DNA from: Effrenium voratum
Taxonomy: Eukaryota > Sar > Dinophyceae > Suessiales > Symbiodiniaceae
DNA: 64,000 bases
Assembly: GCA_963377175.1 (NCBI GenBank)
Contig: CAUJNA010003827.1
Span: forward strand, 613,900 to 677,899
Reading direction: 5' to 3'
Shown here: one piece after another, positions 30,506-41,466 of the stretch
How the letters are laid out: every line of letters begins with the position of its first letter
Numbering within the stretch: the stretch's first letter is position 1
Notes under the pieces: generated by a model
Database searches by the model: none
What the model was told of the DNA's origin: nothing
The model's input: only the letters and a program-made list of their open reading frames with translations
Translations under genes and position numbers: made by a program

Positions 30506-31660
30506 TCACGCACGAAGCTTTTGCCGGACTCGCCGCTCAAAAGCGCCAGAGGGGAAGAGATCGGACACGAACTCGGAGCTGTGCCAGCCAAGCTTTCTAA
30601 CGTAGGACAATGCCCTGCTCTCGTCCCGAAGCGCTTGCGCTTCGAACTGCTGCATCCTCTCCACCAGCGTGGTGTTGTGGGCGTGCAAGTGCCCCTCAAA
30701 CACGTCCCTCTCAGGCAAGTCGATGATCCACAAGTCGTCCAACTTGCGCGGGCGAGATAGCATGACGTACATCGCCAGGGCGTAGTCTGCGTCTCTCATC
30801 CAGCTGGGCCTGGAAAGGAAGGCCACGAGACCCCGCCGGGCAGTCACGCCCTGTAGCCCGTAGTGAGTCAAAACACAGCGAGGAGCCAGCGGCACCTGCT
30901 TGCGCACCACGCTGATCTTCTCCTTGCCAGCAGTATGAAAAGACCAAGCGTTTTCTGAAGATATGGCGCGGATGAAAAAGTGCCCGGGCGGAACGCCCTC
31001 ATGCCCAGGTAGGCAGTAGTTCTTGTACTCCTCGTCATCTACTTCTACCAGCACTGCCAGAGGCTGATATGCGAGAACAACACACCCCTGACCCTCCGGG
31101 ACTGGCGGCTCCTTCGGGTGCAGCTCTATCCTTCGAACGATCACGGGCAGCTCGCGTGTCAGCAAGGGCATGGGCAATATGCAAGACACGCGGGCAGGCA
31201 TGCCCACGTAGAGAGGACACATGCCAAGCAGATATGACGTCTTTGTCATGTTCACGACCTGCAAGGCTGCGAAGACGTGGTCTCTGCTGAGCTGCGTGGG
31301 ACCCGTGGGGCGGTCAATCGCCTGCGCGAAGTACAAAGTCTGACCGGCAGCTCGGGCCTCCAGCGCGGCCCTGAGCTGCTGCAAGCGGGCCACCTGCTCC
31401 CAGGCAAAGCCGCCCCAGTGAGCTTGGAGGAGCTGCTCGCGAGTGGACGCTGAAGTCGCGGAGGCCGAGGTGTAGCTCCTCGCTTTGACGGCTTGCCACA
31501 GCTCGTCAGACATGCGCGTCCCACTTCGCATGTGCTGCAAAAGCTGCACGAGCTGTCGCCCAGAAACGCAATTCAAGAAGCGACCTGTGCCGGTGAAGTG
31601 GACGACCCGCTGCAGCGACTGCTTGAACAGCAGGCGCCCCAGCTCGGACGCGTTGCTGAC
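30506..31660 (-). CDS. RepHel last exon: helicase motifs IV-VI
   Basis: The exon follows an AG acceptor at 31,661. It has LQRVVHFTGTGRFLN, then a long middle part, then GLQGVTARRGLVAFLS (motif V) and YVMLSRPRKLDDLWII (motif VI, with the arginine finger region). These are typical of the Pif1-type SF1 helicase of Helitrons. The frame ends RVRQKLRA at 30,506 within the 314-bp duplication. No stop or frameshift interrupts it. Confidence 0.9.
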   Translation of the reverse strand, partial: VSNASELGRLLFKQSLQRVVHFTGTGRFLNCVSGRQLVQLLQHMRSGTRMSDELWQAVKARSYTSASATSASTREQLLQAHWGGFAWEQVARLQQLRAALEARAAGQTLYFAQAIDRPTGPTQLSRDHVFAALQVVNMTKTSYLLGMCPLYVGMPARVSCILPMPLLTRELPVIVRRIELHPKEPPVPEGQGCVVLAYQPLAVLVEVDDEEYKNYCLPGHEGVPPGHFFIRAISSENAWSFHTAGKEKISVVRKQVPLAPRCVLTHYGLQGVTARRGLVAFLSRPSWMRDADYALAMYVMLSRPRKLDDLWIIDLPERDVFEGHLHAHNTTLVERMQQFEAQALRDESRALSYVRKLGWHSSEFVSDLFPSGAFERRVRQKLRA

Positions 31661-31765
31661 CTCACGGAAGACTCAGAGTGAGGCATGGCCTACATCCAGC
31701 CGTGGAAATGCGTCAGACAAAAACACAACACTCAAAGCTCACAAACGCCGCCAAGCCCTTGGAGC

Positions 31766-32565
31766 CTCCTCCGAGTCGTCGTGCTCCGCGTCCGCGTCGG
31801 GGTCGGCCGAAGGCTCTGTCGCTGCCTTGGCCGACACCCACTCACAGAGCGACTTCTGCGTGGCTGGGCGCAGCTGCAAGAAGTCCGCCAGCTGGATGCC
31901 GATGGGCATCTTGCCAAACCACTCCTCCATGTACTTGCTCATGTCCAGGCCCAAAGGCTCTTGTCGCAGCAGAGAAAACCTATAGCCGGCCGCGTGATAC
32001 ACATCTGGAGGATTCATGGACAGCTCGTCCATCACCGTGGCAGACGCCTGGGCAATCTGCGCCTCCACGGCGCTGCCCTTGGCCTTGGCACCGCGAAGGT
32101 TTCGGCGGTCCAAGCCAGTGTTTGGGCTCACGTTGGCCCACTTGTGCAGCGTCTTCGCCTCGGGGCCAAGGAGTCTGACGGCTGCGTGGGTGGGAGCTCC
32201 CACGATGTAGCCAGCGCGTCCAAAGAATCGCTGGAAAAGAGGACGGAGCACCTTCGTATAGGCCCAAGTTTTGCCGGAGCCCCCTGCGCCAAGCCACAAG
32301 CAGTTGCACTTCTCGCTGCTGGCTCCATCCGCCAGGCAGCTGGAGAAATCAGTGCGCTTGTCATACATCTCCTGCATGGCGTTCACGACCGGGGCCACTG
32401 CCAGAACTTGCTGCTTGTTCAGGGTGTGCTTCCGCACCAGCTCCAGCGCGTACTCGGCCGGGCCAAGGCCGCGGGCGTTCAAGTCCACCAGGAAGGGGTC
32501 CAGCGTTTCCGGCACCGGCGCGAACTCCTCCTCGTCCGCGTCATCCTTGCCCATCTCTGCGTCAC
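31766..32565 (-). CDS. RepHel exon: helicase motifs I-III
   Basis: LWLGAGGSGKTWAYTKVL carries Walker A (GAGGSGKT at about 32,264-32,287). GAPTHAAVRLL and TLHKWANVSP match motif Ia. VMDELSMNPPD is Walker B (32,014-32,040). LADFLQLRPA is motif III, with Ala in place of the usual Gly. All residues for ATP hydrolysis are present. The flanking introns (32,566-32,671 and 31,661-31,765) are 106 and 105 nt and appear to start GC. Confidence 0.93.
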
Positions 32566-32671
32566 CTGTGGCCACAACGGGGCAGTTCCACGAAACCAAG
32601 AGACAGCGAGCCAGAAAAGCACATGAAAGCAACAGCGACCGAAAACTGAGCTTGCATGGGATACGCCGCGC

Positions 32672-33680
32672 CTCCAGAAAGAAACTCCAGGTAGCGCTTT
32701 TGAGCGCCAAGAGCCCGCTCTGCATCCGCATGAGTCCAGTTGCGCCGCAGACCCACAGCTCCTTGGGCACGAATGCTCAATCCCTGCTGCACTTGAGGGA
32801 CTCCTCCTAATGACAAGCAGAAATCCGTGAGATTGGTCAGCGTCTCCTTGGTGCGGCTTTGCCGTCCAGCTAGCACTCGAGCCCACTCTGCTTCGCGAAA
32901 GAGAACATCCTGCAGTGAATCCAGCGCCACAGCGTGCAGGGCCCGCTCCTGACGCTCGAGAGCATCTTGCTCTCCCAAGCCATCTTGCACATCGTGGCCT
33001 TCGATGTCCACTGAGCCGTCGTCCTCTTCGAGATCGCCATGCTCTTCCAGCTTGGAAATGTAAGCAAAGCGCTCCGCGCGACGCTGGCTGCTGCTTAGCC
33101 TTCTTGCAGCGTGATGCTGCTCGAAGCGGCGCAGCCACGTCAACTGGGTGAAGCTCAAGTGCTCCAGCGGCGATAGCTGAGTGTAGTGAAATCCAACAAA
33201 AAGGCCAAGAAAGGCAGCCACCAGCTCGTGTATGCGAGGCACATCGACATAGATGCAGGATCGGGGTCGGAGCATGTGGTGCAGAGCCCACCGCAGCACC
33301 AAGCTCTGTGATTGCTGCTCCGGATCAATCTCATCGCCGTCTTGAAGTGGATACCAAGATCGAACTCCAACCACGTCTCGGATGACGGGCGAGCTCAAGC
33401 CCCCCAAGATCCGCTCTTGCGCTGAAGCGGTGCGCGTCTGCATGCAAGCCCTCCAGTGCCGCCAGGACGGGGAAAATCGTGCCGAAATCTTACCCCCGTC
33501 TTCATCGATGCGCAAGCTGTGGCACGAGAAGCACGACTCCGAGCTTGCGCACTCTTGCGAACATAAAGGGAAAGGAAATGACAGGCCCAGCATGTAAGCT
33601 GCGTACTTCTCTGATTCGGACTCCTGCGGCAAGCGAAGATCCAGAGGCACCACTACGGTGTTGTCCGCGCTTCTGACCTC
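32672..33680 (-). CDS. RepHel exon: linker between Rep and helicase
   Basis: It starts EVRSADNTVVVPLDLRLPQE after a GCCAG acceptor at 33,681, with CSQECASSESCFSCHSLR (Cys-rich) and WSYPLQDGDEIDPE-like text further on, ending GAQKRYLEFLSGG. The region between the Rep and helicase domains of Helitrons is always poorly conserved, and it fits by continuity of frame and splice sites. Confidence 0.75.
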
Positions 33681-33774
33681 CTGGCCGCGCATGCAAACGA
33701 CAACGAAGCAAAAGCAAGAAGGAAGAACTGTAAAATAAACAAAAGCAAGAACTAAGAACTGTAAGAGAAAAAAC

Positions 33775-35152
33775 CCTCCGTGGGTCCTGCAAGGAACTCT
33801 CGAAGTGAGGATAATGCTTCTCAAACTCGAAAAATCGAACGCCATCCGGCTTGCCAGCTTTGGATCGATCAACGCGGCGCACAAAGCGAGAATACATCAC
33901 CATGGACATGCATCGCAGTAAAGGGTTCCGGCCGCGATGTAGGTAGTCGTCTTTCTGGTTGAACTGCACGACTCGAAGCCTTGCAGATGCCTTAGACTGT
34001 CCCCCTTCTTCGTCCGACTCACTCAGTTCAGCCAGCTCCCGCACGGGCATTGGTCCAGAGTCCGGCTCCTCAGGTGCGTCCAGTGGATCCACCTGCATGT
34101 GCGGAGCTCGCAGCGATGCCGCCTTTAAAGCAACCTCGCGGCAGCGCATGATGGCATACGGCACGAATCGGAAAAACATGTTGTATCCAGCAAAGCTAAC
34201 GTACTGCTCCTGTTGGTAGAGAAGCTGGTACGCCATTTCTCCATTGGACTTGCAAATGCATCTGTTCATGCCGAAAGCCAGGCGACGAAGTATCGACAAG
34301 CAGCGCTGCCTTTGTTCTTGCACAGTAGATGCGCGGCCGCGCTCTTCGGGAACATCTGCAGAGTCTTCAGCAAGCAGTGTTGAGGCATGTTCCCTGCGCC
34401 TCTCGCGCTCTTCCTCCTCTAAGCGCTGAACGCCAGCAAACAGCTCCGGCAGCAAGCTCCTGGAAATCTCAAACTTCTTGGCTGCGTACTCGCCGACGTA
34501 GAAGCCAACGTCCTGCATGTCGCGAAACATGTCAATCAGCATGCGCTCCAGTGCGCCACGCATGCTGCCGTCGCCCCGGGTCTTTGGCTTCAAGGCAGCA
34601 GTGCCATGGCGATGCTTCCTGGCCACAGATTGCTCCAGCTCCGCCGCCTGTGTGGCAGACGAAGACGCTGCTGCTGACTGAGCTCCGGAAGCTGCAGCAA
34701 CAACTGCGACGCCCGCGCGTTCAGAAACATCTGCCGCGCTACGGGCGTCGCCGTCGTGCACTGTAGCTTCCGGAGCATCCACCTTGCCCTGGCAAAACCG
34801 TGCCAAATCCTCATCGGCAAAGCAGCGGCCCAGGTACTTGACGTCCACGTTGCATCGCATGACAACCTGCGCCGCCGGATTGGACATGCCTTCGAATGGA
34901 TGGTCTCTGCGTGCTTGAAAGACGTGCGGGTTTTCGTTCTTGAAGTCTTCAAGCATCTTGACATCTGCAGTTTCGTGCGGAAGCTTCATGAAGTCAGCAG
35001 CCCGAACGCGTGGCCAGCCTTTCCAGCACCGCGTCTTCGTCTCCCCGCCCTCGTCTTGCTGAAGCTCCACATGAAAACATCCAAAGCGACAGCCACGCTT
35101 GCCTTTCGCAGCGCTCCTGAGCAAGCGCGCATGGGTGACACAGCCTAATTGC
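33775..35152 (-). CDS. RepHel exon: Rep two-tyrosine motif
   Basis: QLGCVTHARLLRSAAKGKRG then CRFGCFHVELQ matches the C.H......G.CRFGFP region. VVMRCNVDVKYLGRC matches the N.D.. segment. MQDVGFYVGEYAAKKFE (34,469-34,505) is the catalytic YxxxYxxK motif, whose two tyrosines attack DNA. A helical, basic C-terminal part follows. The exon ends in GGAGG and a GT donor at 33,774 (intron 33,681-33,774, 94 nt). Confidence 0.9.
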
Positions 35153-35282
35153 CTGAACACACTCCCATCACAAAGCAAACTGTCTGACAACGCGAAGAAA
35201 CATGGCTGCTAGCGACTGCAGCTGTGTCACAACGCGAAAAAAACACTCGAAAAAAAACTGGCTGTTAGCGCTGGCCAGCGTC

Positions 35283-35784
35283 CTCTTGAAGCAAGACTTT
35301 GTGCACTTATGAAAGTGGTTCTGAATGACCAGTCTTCTGTAGTCGCTGTAGAACGCCCGCTTCCACTCCAAGGATGGAAAGTCAGACGCCTCGCTCCTCC
35401 TTTGATATCTTGGGCGAAGAGATGCGTAGCACCCGGTCAATGTCATGGCGCCATCTTGGCCTTGCAGAGCCCGCTCTTCTGCCAAAACTTCATGCCCGTC
35501 AGGCTCCACAGGTCGCACAGAACAATCTGCGTAGTGCTGCCCGGCTTGCAAGCGCTGAGATTCCGACAGAGGCAAGGCCACGGGCGGAGTGCCCATGGTG
35601 TCTGCAAAGGCCATCTGCGAGTCGAACTTCATGCGCTGTGCGGCCGCGAGCACGCGCTTGCTCCACCGCTGAAGCTCTGCCACCAGCTCTGCTTGACGCA
35701 AGCCCCGCAGAATCTGGCCAACGCGAGACCCCAAGTCGTGGCCGAGCAGAACCACCAGGATGTGCGGGTGCAGCGAGCCGCGTC
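35283..35784 (-). CDS. RepHel exon: HUH (HPH) motif
   Basis: GRGSLHPHILVVLLGHDLG has the metal-binding HUH motif as HPH at 35,762-35,770. Near the end NHFHKCTKSCFK matches the H.C...C.K signature of Helitron Reps. The exon follows a 105-nt intron (35,785-35,889) and is followed by a 130-nt intron (35,153-35,282). Both appear to start with GA at an AG/GA junction. Reading straight through gives a stop, but splicing yields LETQGRGSLHPHIL, the expected sequence. Confidence 0.88.
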
Positions 35785-35889
35785 CTCATAAGGCAGGTGC
35801 GAACACGTCCCTTTTGAACACAGTGACAAAGTTTGTGTCAAGAGTTGAGACCCAAAAAGATACCAAATCACGAGCAACCTTCTGCGATC

Positions 35890-37130
35890 CTTGAGTTTCC
35901 AGCGGACCACAAAAGGCCGCGACATCGCCGAAGACGCCGCCGCTCAAGGAGGTAGCCATGCCGTCCTCGAACTCTCTAGCGTAGCCCACGCGGTAGCTTT
36001 CCCGCCATAAAGGCGGTAACACGCCCAGCACCTCCTCGAAGAAAATGTCCATCATGAGAGCAAAGAAGCGTGCCTGTGACACTGGATCTCGGGCAATTAC
36101 GCGCCGCATGGCAGCTGCCGTAGGCATGTCTGGGGCTTCCTGCGACCAGTCCAGAGCAATTGCAAACTCCTCCACCTCCGCCACTCCATCGTTCTGCAGA
36201 TGCAGTTGTAGCAAGAGAGGAGAGCGGACATCAGCCAGATTCGGAGTCACGAACAAGTGGGGAGTGCCGTAGTGCCATCCAGCTGCGTGACTGCGAAACC
36301 TGATCTGGCTGCGATGGCCCTCCATGCCAATGATGCTGGCCGTGGCCTGCAGCACGCCTCCTAAGGCCCGCTTCAGCGGCAGGTCCACCGCGTCGTCCTG
36401 CAGTAACTTGCGGACGTCGGCGGATTCGCCGTGCAGGGCCATGGCCTTCAGCAGGTGCTCGACCGAAACACCGGCAATAAGCTTGCAGTGTTTGCCGAAA
36501 CCTCGGCGCTGAACGTGCGCTTTGGTTGCCCGCATGAGGTGAAGTCTGCGGCTGACATCGTACATCACAGGGAGTAAAGACTCCGAAAGTGACCACCTCG
36601 GCAGCATGGGGCGCGCGGCCGCTTCGTCCTCGCACAAGATGTAGTGCAGCTCCTCCCGCAGCAAGAGGTAGCGAAACACTTCGGGTGCGTCCAGAGCAGT
36701 GTCGCGTCGTAGAAACGGCACTCCGTCTCCCCATGGAAACAAGTCCGGATACGCCATCGCCCAGGTGGAGGGCTCAAACATGCTCGCAGGCTCTGCTCCA
36801 GATGGCACGACGAGCTTGGACGGCCTCACATGAAACATGCTGGCCTCCGCCCTGCGCTCGCTCTCGGCAGTGCCGCGTGCCAGGCTCTGCACTCGGCGGA
36901 TCTGGTTGATCGTGCGCCGCTCGTGCGCGCCTTCACGCCCCAGAAGCTGACGATCTCCGTCGGGCACCTGTCCGTCCATGTCGTTGTTCGAGCGATTGCG
37001 CACCAGCTCCTCCGCATGGCTACGCCGATCGCCCGGGCGGCGTTCGCACAGCTCCTCTAAGTCGCGAACGACACGGACCCACTTGTTCTGCTCGTCTGCG
37101 CCATCATTCAAGCCGACGACGGTGGACAGC
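35890..37130 (-). CDS. RepHel exon: Helitron_like_N and Rep motif 1
   Basis: AMAYPDLFPWGDGVPF matches the A.P.LFP.G.G entry of the Helitron_like_N domain. GMEGHRSQIRFRSHAAGWHY then GTPHLFVTPNLADVRSPL is Rep motif 1 (G.P..F.T.NPAD, here with Leu for Pro). It ends GVFGDVAAFCGPLETQ. The 5' splice point is uncertain within about 20 bp. Confidence 0.9.
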
Positions 37131-37194
37131 ATGTGGCCTCGGTAGCAAACGCACATGCAAGAACAGCACTACGAGACAGAAACCTAGCCCTGAT

Positions 37195-37216
37195 GCGTCG
37201 GAAAAGTCCGCCAGCA
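37195..37216 (-). promoter_or_regulatory. Recurrent element motif, copy 8 (inside a RepHel intron)
   Basis: On the minus strand GCTGGCGGACTTTTCCGACG. It falls in the intron between the DUF6570-like and Helitron_like_N exons, which weakens the idea that every copy is a promoter. Confidence 0.4.
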
Positions 37217-37274
37217 TCAGCAATCTAGCCAACAAAGTTTCAAAGCACCAGCCAAAAAAAAGATAACACCGAAC

Positions 37275-38291
37275 CTGGCCTGCGTCTTCTTCCGCAGCGC
37301 TATGCTCAGATCCATGCGCTGCAGGCTGTGTCGTCTCATCCTTTTCCGACTCCTCATCTTGGCCTTGCGCATCCGCGGGTCCCTTCTGCAACAGCTCGCG
37401 AGCCAGATAGCTGTCCTCCGAAGTCTCCACGAAGCAGCCCTGCATGGGTGACTCTGAGCAGTGCCGCAGCTCCACATTGCGATAATATGGGCTGCTGCGC
37501 TGTAGGCAGGACACGGCAGCGTCATACTCGTCTCGGGGACATGACAGCAAAGCCGAGCTAGCAAGTGTGTCCTTCTTCTGGCCCACGAGAACGAACAGGA
37601 TGGACTCCTGCATGTCCGACTCAGGGGGCGGCAGCGTAGTCCGTATGGCGCTGGGCTGCGCTTGTGGCAAGAAGATGCTGTTGCCGACGAAGCCCCGCTG
37701 TCGCTCCTCCTTCTGCAGGTTCGCCGGCTGCAGAACTGTCACTTGCAAGCAAGCCCGGATCATGGGCAGCAGCCTGCGTGTGCCCGCGGCCAAGTTCCGT
37801 AGCGGCTGCATCTGCCTACCCATCCATAGATCATTGGCCAGGCTGAAGCGAGGCAGGGTAAGCACGGAGCTCAGCAGCGCAGCACGGCAGTCCCGACATA
37901 CGTCGCAGGGCTGCGTCACATCGACCGGCATGCGTCGCTTGTGCAGGAGCAGAAACTCGTCCTTGAGGAAGGGGTGCTCCACAGCAGAAGCCTTCAGCTC
38001 ATCCACATCAATGTGGGGCCAGCGATGCGCGTACCGCTGCACTCCAAGCAGCCGACATAGGCGTGACTGCTGCGAAATGTGAACCTTGCCGCAGTCGTGG
38101 TCCACATCTTGCGCAAGCTCGTCGGCGCATGGGTCCCGAAAAAGAAGCAATGGCTTCAGGTCCTCCTCCCAATGACGCCTGGCGCAGACAGCACAGGCAG
38201 ACTCATGACGATCTTGCTCTGGACCGCCAGGCTCGCGAAGTCTGCTGTCCGCGTTGGCGATGATCCCGCGCTGCGTGCTCATCGAAGGGGC
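37275..38291 (-). CDS. RepHel exon: DUF6570-like domain
   Basis: SACAVCARRHWEEDLKPLLL, then CDVCRDCRAALLSSVLTLPR, then FSLANDLWMGRQMQPL and QRGFVGNSIFLPQ. The C..C, C..C, P.FSLANDLW.G and RG..GN pattern is that of the DUF6570 region in front of Helitron Rep domains. The exon is bounded by a GC-AG intron of 107 nt on its 5' side (38,292-38,398) and a GT donor at 37,274. Confidence 0.85.
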
Positions 38292-38398
38292 CTGAGGTAC
38301 CAGCGCAGTATGCACTAACGAAGAACACGTCATCAAAACACATACAACAAACGCGAAGCCAGCTGTGACAACTATAGGAAAAAAGCACATGCGCGCGC

Positions 38399-39117
38399 CT
38401 CGGGTCCTGCATGGTCCAACAAACCAATGACCTTCTTTCGATACTCAATGTAAGAAATGGAGGAGTCCACGCCAGCAGAATGGTCAGACACTATGTGGTC
38501 TTTGAAAGAAGTCCAGGAGGAGAACTGCTGGCCACAGAGTCTGCAAGCATAGCGAAGGCGGCATTCTTCTGCATCATCAGGAAAAGAAGAAAGCAGACGT
38601 CGCGACAGCGACTCACCCACTCCTGATATAGTAGGAGTGCAGTCCAGTAAATGAGCCGCGCGGCGTAATTTGGCGTCCAGGCCCGCGCCGGTGGTCTGCA
38701 ACAAGGAGAGGCAATCCCTGACGCAGCTGTCGTCTTCAAACTTTAAGATATCAGTCAGCGGATGGAATAGCCGTGTCTTACTGCTAGCTTCAGGCCAGCC
38801 GCGAACATCCAAAAACAGATTTCTTTCTGCGTGAGATCTCCAAAGAACACCATCTTGAAAGTCGTCGCCAGACTGCAGACAGTCAATATGCAAAGCAGAA
38901 ATAAACTCCACGTCAGGAGGATACGCTTTCCTCAGTGCACGAACGCGCTGCTTGCTAGCTTGTCGCAGATACGCTTGCACTCGTGAAGCGAGCTCCCTGG
39001 AATCGCCCTCTGAAGGAATGGTGACTGCGTCGTTTTCATCCTGCCATTGCCGTAGTTCTTCATGCACGCGAAGAACATCGGGATGGATGCCCCTCCTGCA
39101 ACGCAGCGCGCTGAGCT
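38399..39117 (-). CDS. RepHel exon: C2H2 zinc finger
   Basis: The frame reads GIHPDVLRVHEELRQWQDEN through about 200 unrecognised residues to YACRLCGQQFSSWTSFKDHI then VSDH, a complete C2H2 finger (C-x2-C-x12-H-x4-H). It ends GPE at the GC donor. Upstream DNA-binding fingers are known in other Helitron Reps, and this one may help recognise the termini. Confidence 0.75.
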
Positions 39118-39164
39118 TAGGCAACTAACAAAGAAAGCGTGCAAATGCATACTACACTAGAGAC

Positions 39165-39631
39165 TGTGCGCAAAACGGTTCTCCTGCTCGCACGCTCCGC
39201 GGCAACCGCTGCAGGCTGGTGAAGCTCACGCAAAGTGGTGAGCTCAGTCGCGCTGCGTGGATGCAGCAACTCTTGCAACAAGAACCATGCAAAAGCGACA
39301 TAGTCCGCTTTGGGAAACACTTCTTGCCACAAGCACGGACTGTCGGCATTGCTGCGGCGCTCCCAGCCGTACTTCCTCATCAAGCAACGCAAGTATACCA
39401 TGTCGCCTGGATCCAAAGCGCCCCTGCGCTGACGAAGCTCATGCTCATGCAGCACCAATGCCTTCCTGCCCCACAAGATCACAAGCACTGCCTCGATCAT
39501 GTCAGCTTGATCTTCAAAGCCGCAGGGCTCCATCCACGAGCGGGCCACCCGCAGAGTCAACAAATCCAGCAGCCTTTGAGCCACGTCGTAGACTCCCGCG
39601 TTCTCGCTAAAGTCCAGGAGTTTTCGCCACC
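39165..39631 (-). CDS. RepHel 5' exon, unknown helical domain
   Basis: GWRKLLDFSENAGVYDVAQR and VRKYGWERR-like text, with VAFAWFLLQELLHPR near the end. It is linked to neighbours by a TTGCAG acceptor at 39,632 and by frame. No family is recognised. Confidence 0.6.
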
Positions 39632-39776
39632 CTGCAACTGTGGGCAACGCAACACTTCCGCATGTATATCGCAGCAATAGCCACGGAAGAAAGAAAAGAA
39701 ACACCCAAAAAAAAACACAAAAACAAAGACAAGGAATGCACAAAAATGTTAGACATCGAGCAGACGCCTCGACCCT

Positions 39777-40191
39777 TGCTTGGATCACGCTCCAGGGCAC
39801 ACGCAATGAGTGCAACCTGCAAGTGCCTTGCCAGAGCCTCAACTGGCTGCAAATCCACACTGCCAGGAACTGCAGTTACATCTTTGCCAGCGCGAGGCAA
39901 CGATGCTTCAAACTCACCAAAGGCCGATAAACACGGCGTCGTCCATGCGATGATCTGCTGCTTGATCTGTGCCTCGCTGCAGTGGCGACCCGCCAAGCGA
40001 TCTTCTGCCATCCCTAATAGCCAAGCCAAAAGACTGGCGCGACGCTGCTTGGAGGGCAGCTCAGTCTCGAGCAGCGCAGCATCAACTGGCAGACCAGCGC
40101 GGTCGGACCGCACGCATGACCAGACCCAACGCCAGCCGCGCTCAGGGAAAGCGTCGTCTGCAAGAACATCACGGCCAGCCGCTGACGCAGC
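39777..40191 (-). CDS. RepHel most 5' exon seen in this part
   Basis: The frame opens after a TAG at 40,192-40,194 and reads DVLADDAFPERGWRWVWS, then LPSKQRRASLLAWLLGMAED, then LQPVEALARHLQVALIACAL. It has no ATG at its start, so earlier exons are needed. The SAP-like exons directly upstream are the natural candidates. Confidence 0.6.
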
Positions 40192-40254
40192 CTACCACAA
40201 CTGATAGACCGAAACTAAAGAAAACCTTGCCTCAGGCTGAGATTAGCCAACATG

Positions 40255-40271
40255 ATGCTAGGCCCGGAAGC
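40255..40271 (-). other. Internal Helitron 3'-end-like sequence
   Basis: On the minus strand ATGCTTCCGGGCCTAG repeats the 11-bp subterminal inverted repeat of the element and is followed at once by CTAG. It could be a relic 3' end of a shorter element spanning 48,035-40,255, or chance. In the second copy of the surrounding 958-bp duplication (41,219) the motif is absent. Confidence 0.4.
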
Positions 40272-40508
40272 ATCACATAGTTCTTGAACACGCACAAAAG
40301 AGTAAGGCGACCAGCTTCTTACATTCAGGGAAACACTGTTGACCAAAGCAATCTTTCGAGCAAGCCCTCCTCTGTCCGCTACGCGCGCTGAAAGACACGC
40401 TGCGGTATCTAAAGGCTGGTCGTGAACGAGTTGAGCATTGAGGGTGCCAAAAAGAGCTAAGCAATAAAAATAAACTTGTGGGGTCTACTTGTAACTGCGA
40501 AACCATGC

Positions 40509-40757
40509 CTCTGTGTCAGGTCGCGAACGTAGAGCTGCAACCACGGCTTCAAGCAGCTGGCTCTTGGAAAGCCGACTACCAGATGCGGGATCCCTTTGCT
40601 GCACGCCGAGGCCAGCTGCGAAGGCACGAAGCTTGTCCAGCTTCATCGAGCCATCCAGCTCAGCATGGAGCCAGTCTTGACCATGTACTGCTGCTTCAGC
40701 CCGTAAATGCTCAGCATCAGGAAGAGCATCCAAAGGATTCGCAGCCTGCTGCGCGCG
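40509..40757 (-). CDS. SAP-like domain exon, type 1 copy a
   Basis: A 249-nt exon (83 codons, phase 0 at both ends) between a CTTTCAG acceptor and a GC donor (GAG/GCATGG). It reads DAEHLRAEAAVHGQDWLHAE, then LDGSMKLDKLRAFAAGLGVQ, then RLSKSQLLEAVVAALR. LR.FA..LGV followed by a K-S-Q-LL helix resembles the SAP helix-turn-helix for DNA binding, with an extra loop (DPASGS). The family call rests on pattern only. Confidence 0.6.
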
Positions 40758-40961
40758 CTGAAAGCCATCCCCAGAACTCGCAGCAGCTGTGGAAGACGAA
40801 GTTGCCTGCGCTCTTACAACATAGTTCTTACACACGCACAAAGAGCAAGGCGACCAGCTTCTTACATTCAGGGAAACACTGTTGACAAAAACATTCTTTC
40901 GAGCAATCCTCTGTTCGTGCGAACACTGTTGACAAGAAACAAGCGCTTTGGAAAACCATGC

Positions 40962-41219
40962 CTCTGCGCTGGAAGGAGGACACAGAGATTCGACCAAGAC
41001 AGCAAGCAGCTGGCCCTTGGTGCGCTGCTGGCCAGACGTGGGGTCCCTCTGCGAAACGCCTAGGCCGGCTCCAAAGGAGCGAAGCCTTGACGCCGTCATG
41101 GAGCCATCCAGCTCGGCCCGGAGCCAGTCAGAACCTCGTGCTTCTGCTTCGGCTCGCAAGTGCTGTGCATCGGGAAGACCATGCCCAGAACTCGCAGCAG
41201 CTGTGGAAGACGAAGTTGC
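40962..41219 (-). CDS. SAP-like domain exon, type 2
   Basis: A 258-nt exon (86 codons) with the same GC donor context. It reads DAQHLRAEAEARGSDWLRAE, then LRSFGAGLGVSQRDPTSG, then RTKGQLLAVLVESL. It is clearly homologous to type 1 but diverged, so it is an older duplicate. Both its ends are in the same phase. Confidence 0.6.
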
Positions 41220-41466
41220 CTGCGCTCTTATCACATAGTTCTTGAACACGCACAAAAGAGTAAGGCGACCAGCTTCTTACATTCAGGGAAACACTGTTGA
41301 CCAAAGCAATCTTTCGAGCAAGCCCTCCTCTGTCCGCTACGCGCGCTGAAAGACACGCTGCGGTATCTAAAGGCTGGTCGTGAACGAGTTGAGCATTGAG
41401 GGTGCCAAAAAGAGCTAAGCAATAAAAATAAACTTGTGGGGTCTACTTGTAACTGCGAAACCATGC

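Larger units (their letters stand above)
29942..30570 (-). repeat. 314-bp tandem duplication at the RepHel 3' end
   Basis: CCCGGAGGACTCACAAAGAA begins at 29,949 and 30,263. CGAAGCTTTTGCCGGACTCG occurs at 30,199 and 30,513. The two copies are almost identical over 314 bp. The upper copy includes the last codons and stop of RepHel, so the lower copy carries a spare 3' end. Each copy holds one recurrent motif. Confidence 0.9.
40270..41460 (-). repeat. 958-bp duplication within the SAP-like array
   Basis: ATCACATAGTTCTTGAACAC occurs at 40,270 and 41,228, and CCATGCCTCTGTGTCAGG at 40,503 and 41,461, both 958 bp apart with near identity between. The unit carries one type 1 and one type 2 SAP-like exon. 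Confidence 0.9.

Noticed and set aside
35785..35889. In-frame stop just before HPH, suggesting a dead RepHel
   Set aside because: Removing a 105-nt intron restores LETQGRGSLHPHIL, the family sequence, and the length matches the other introns.
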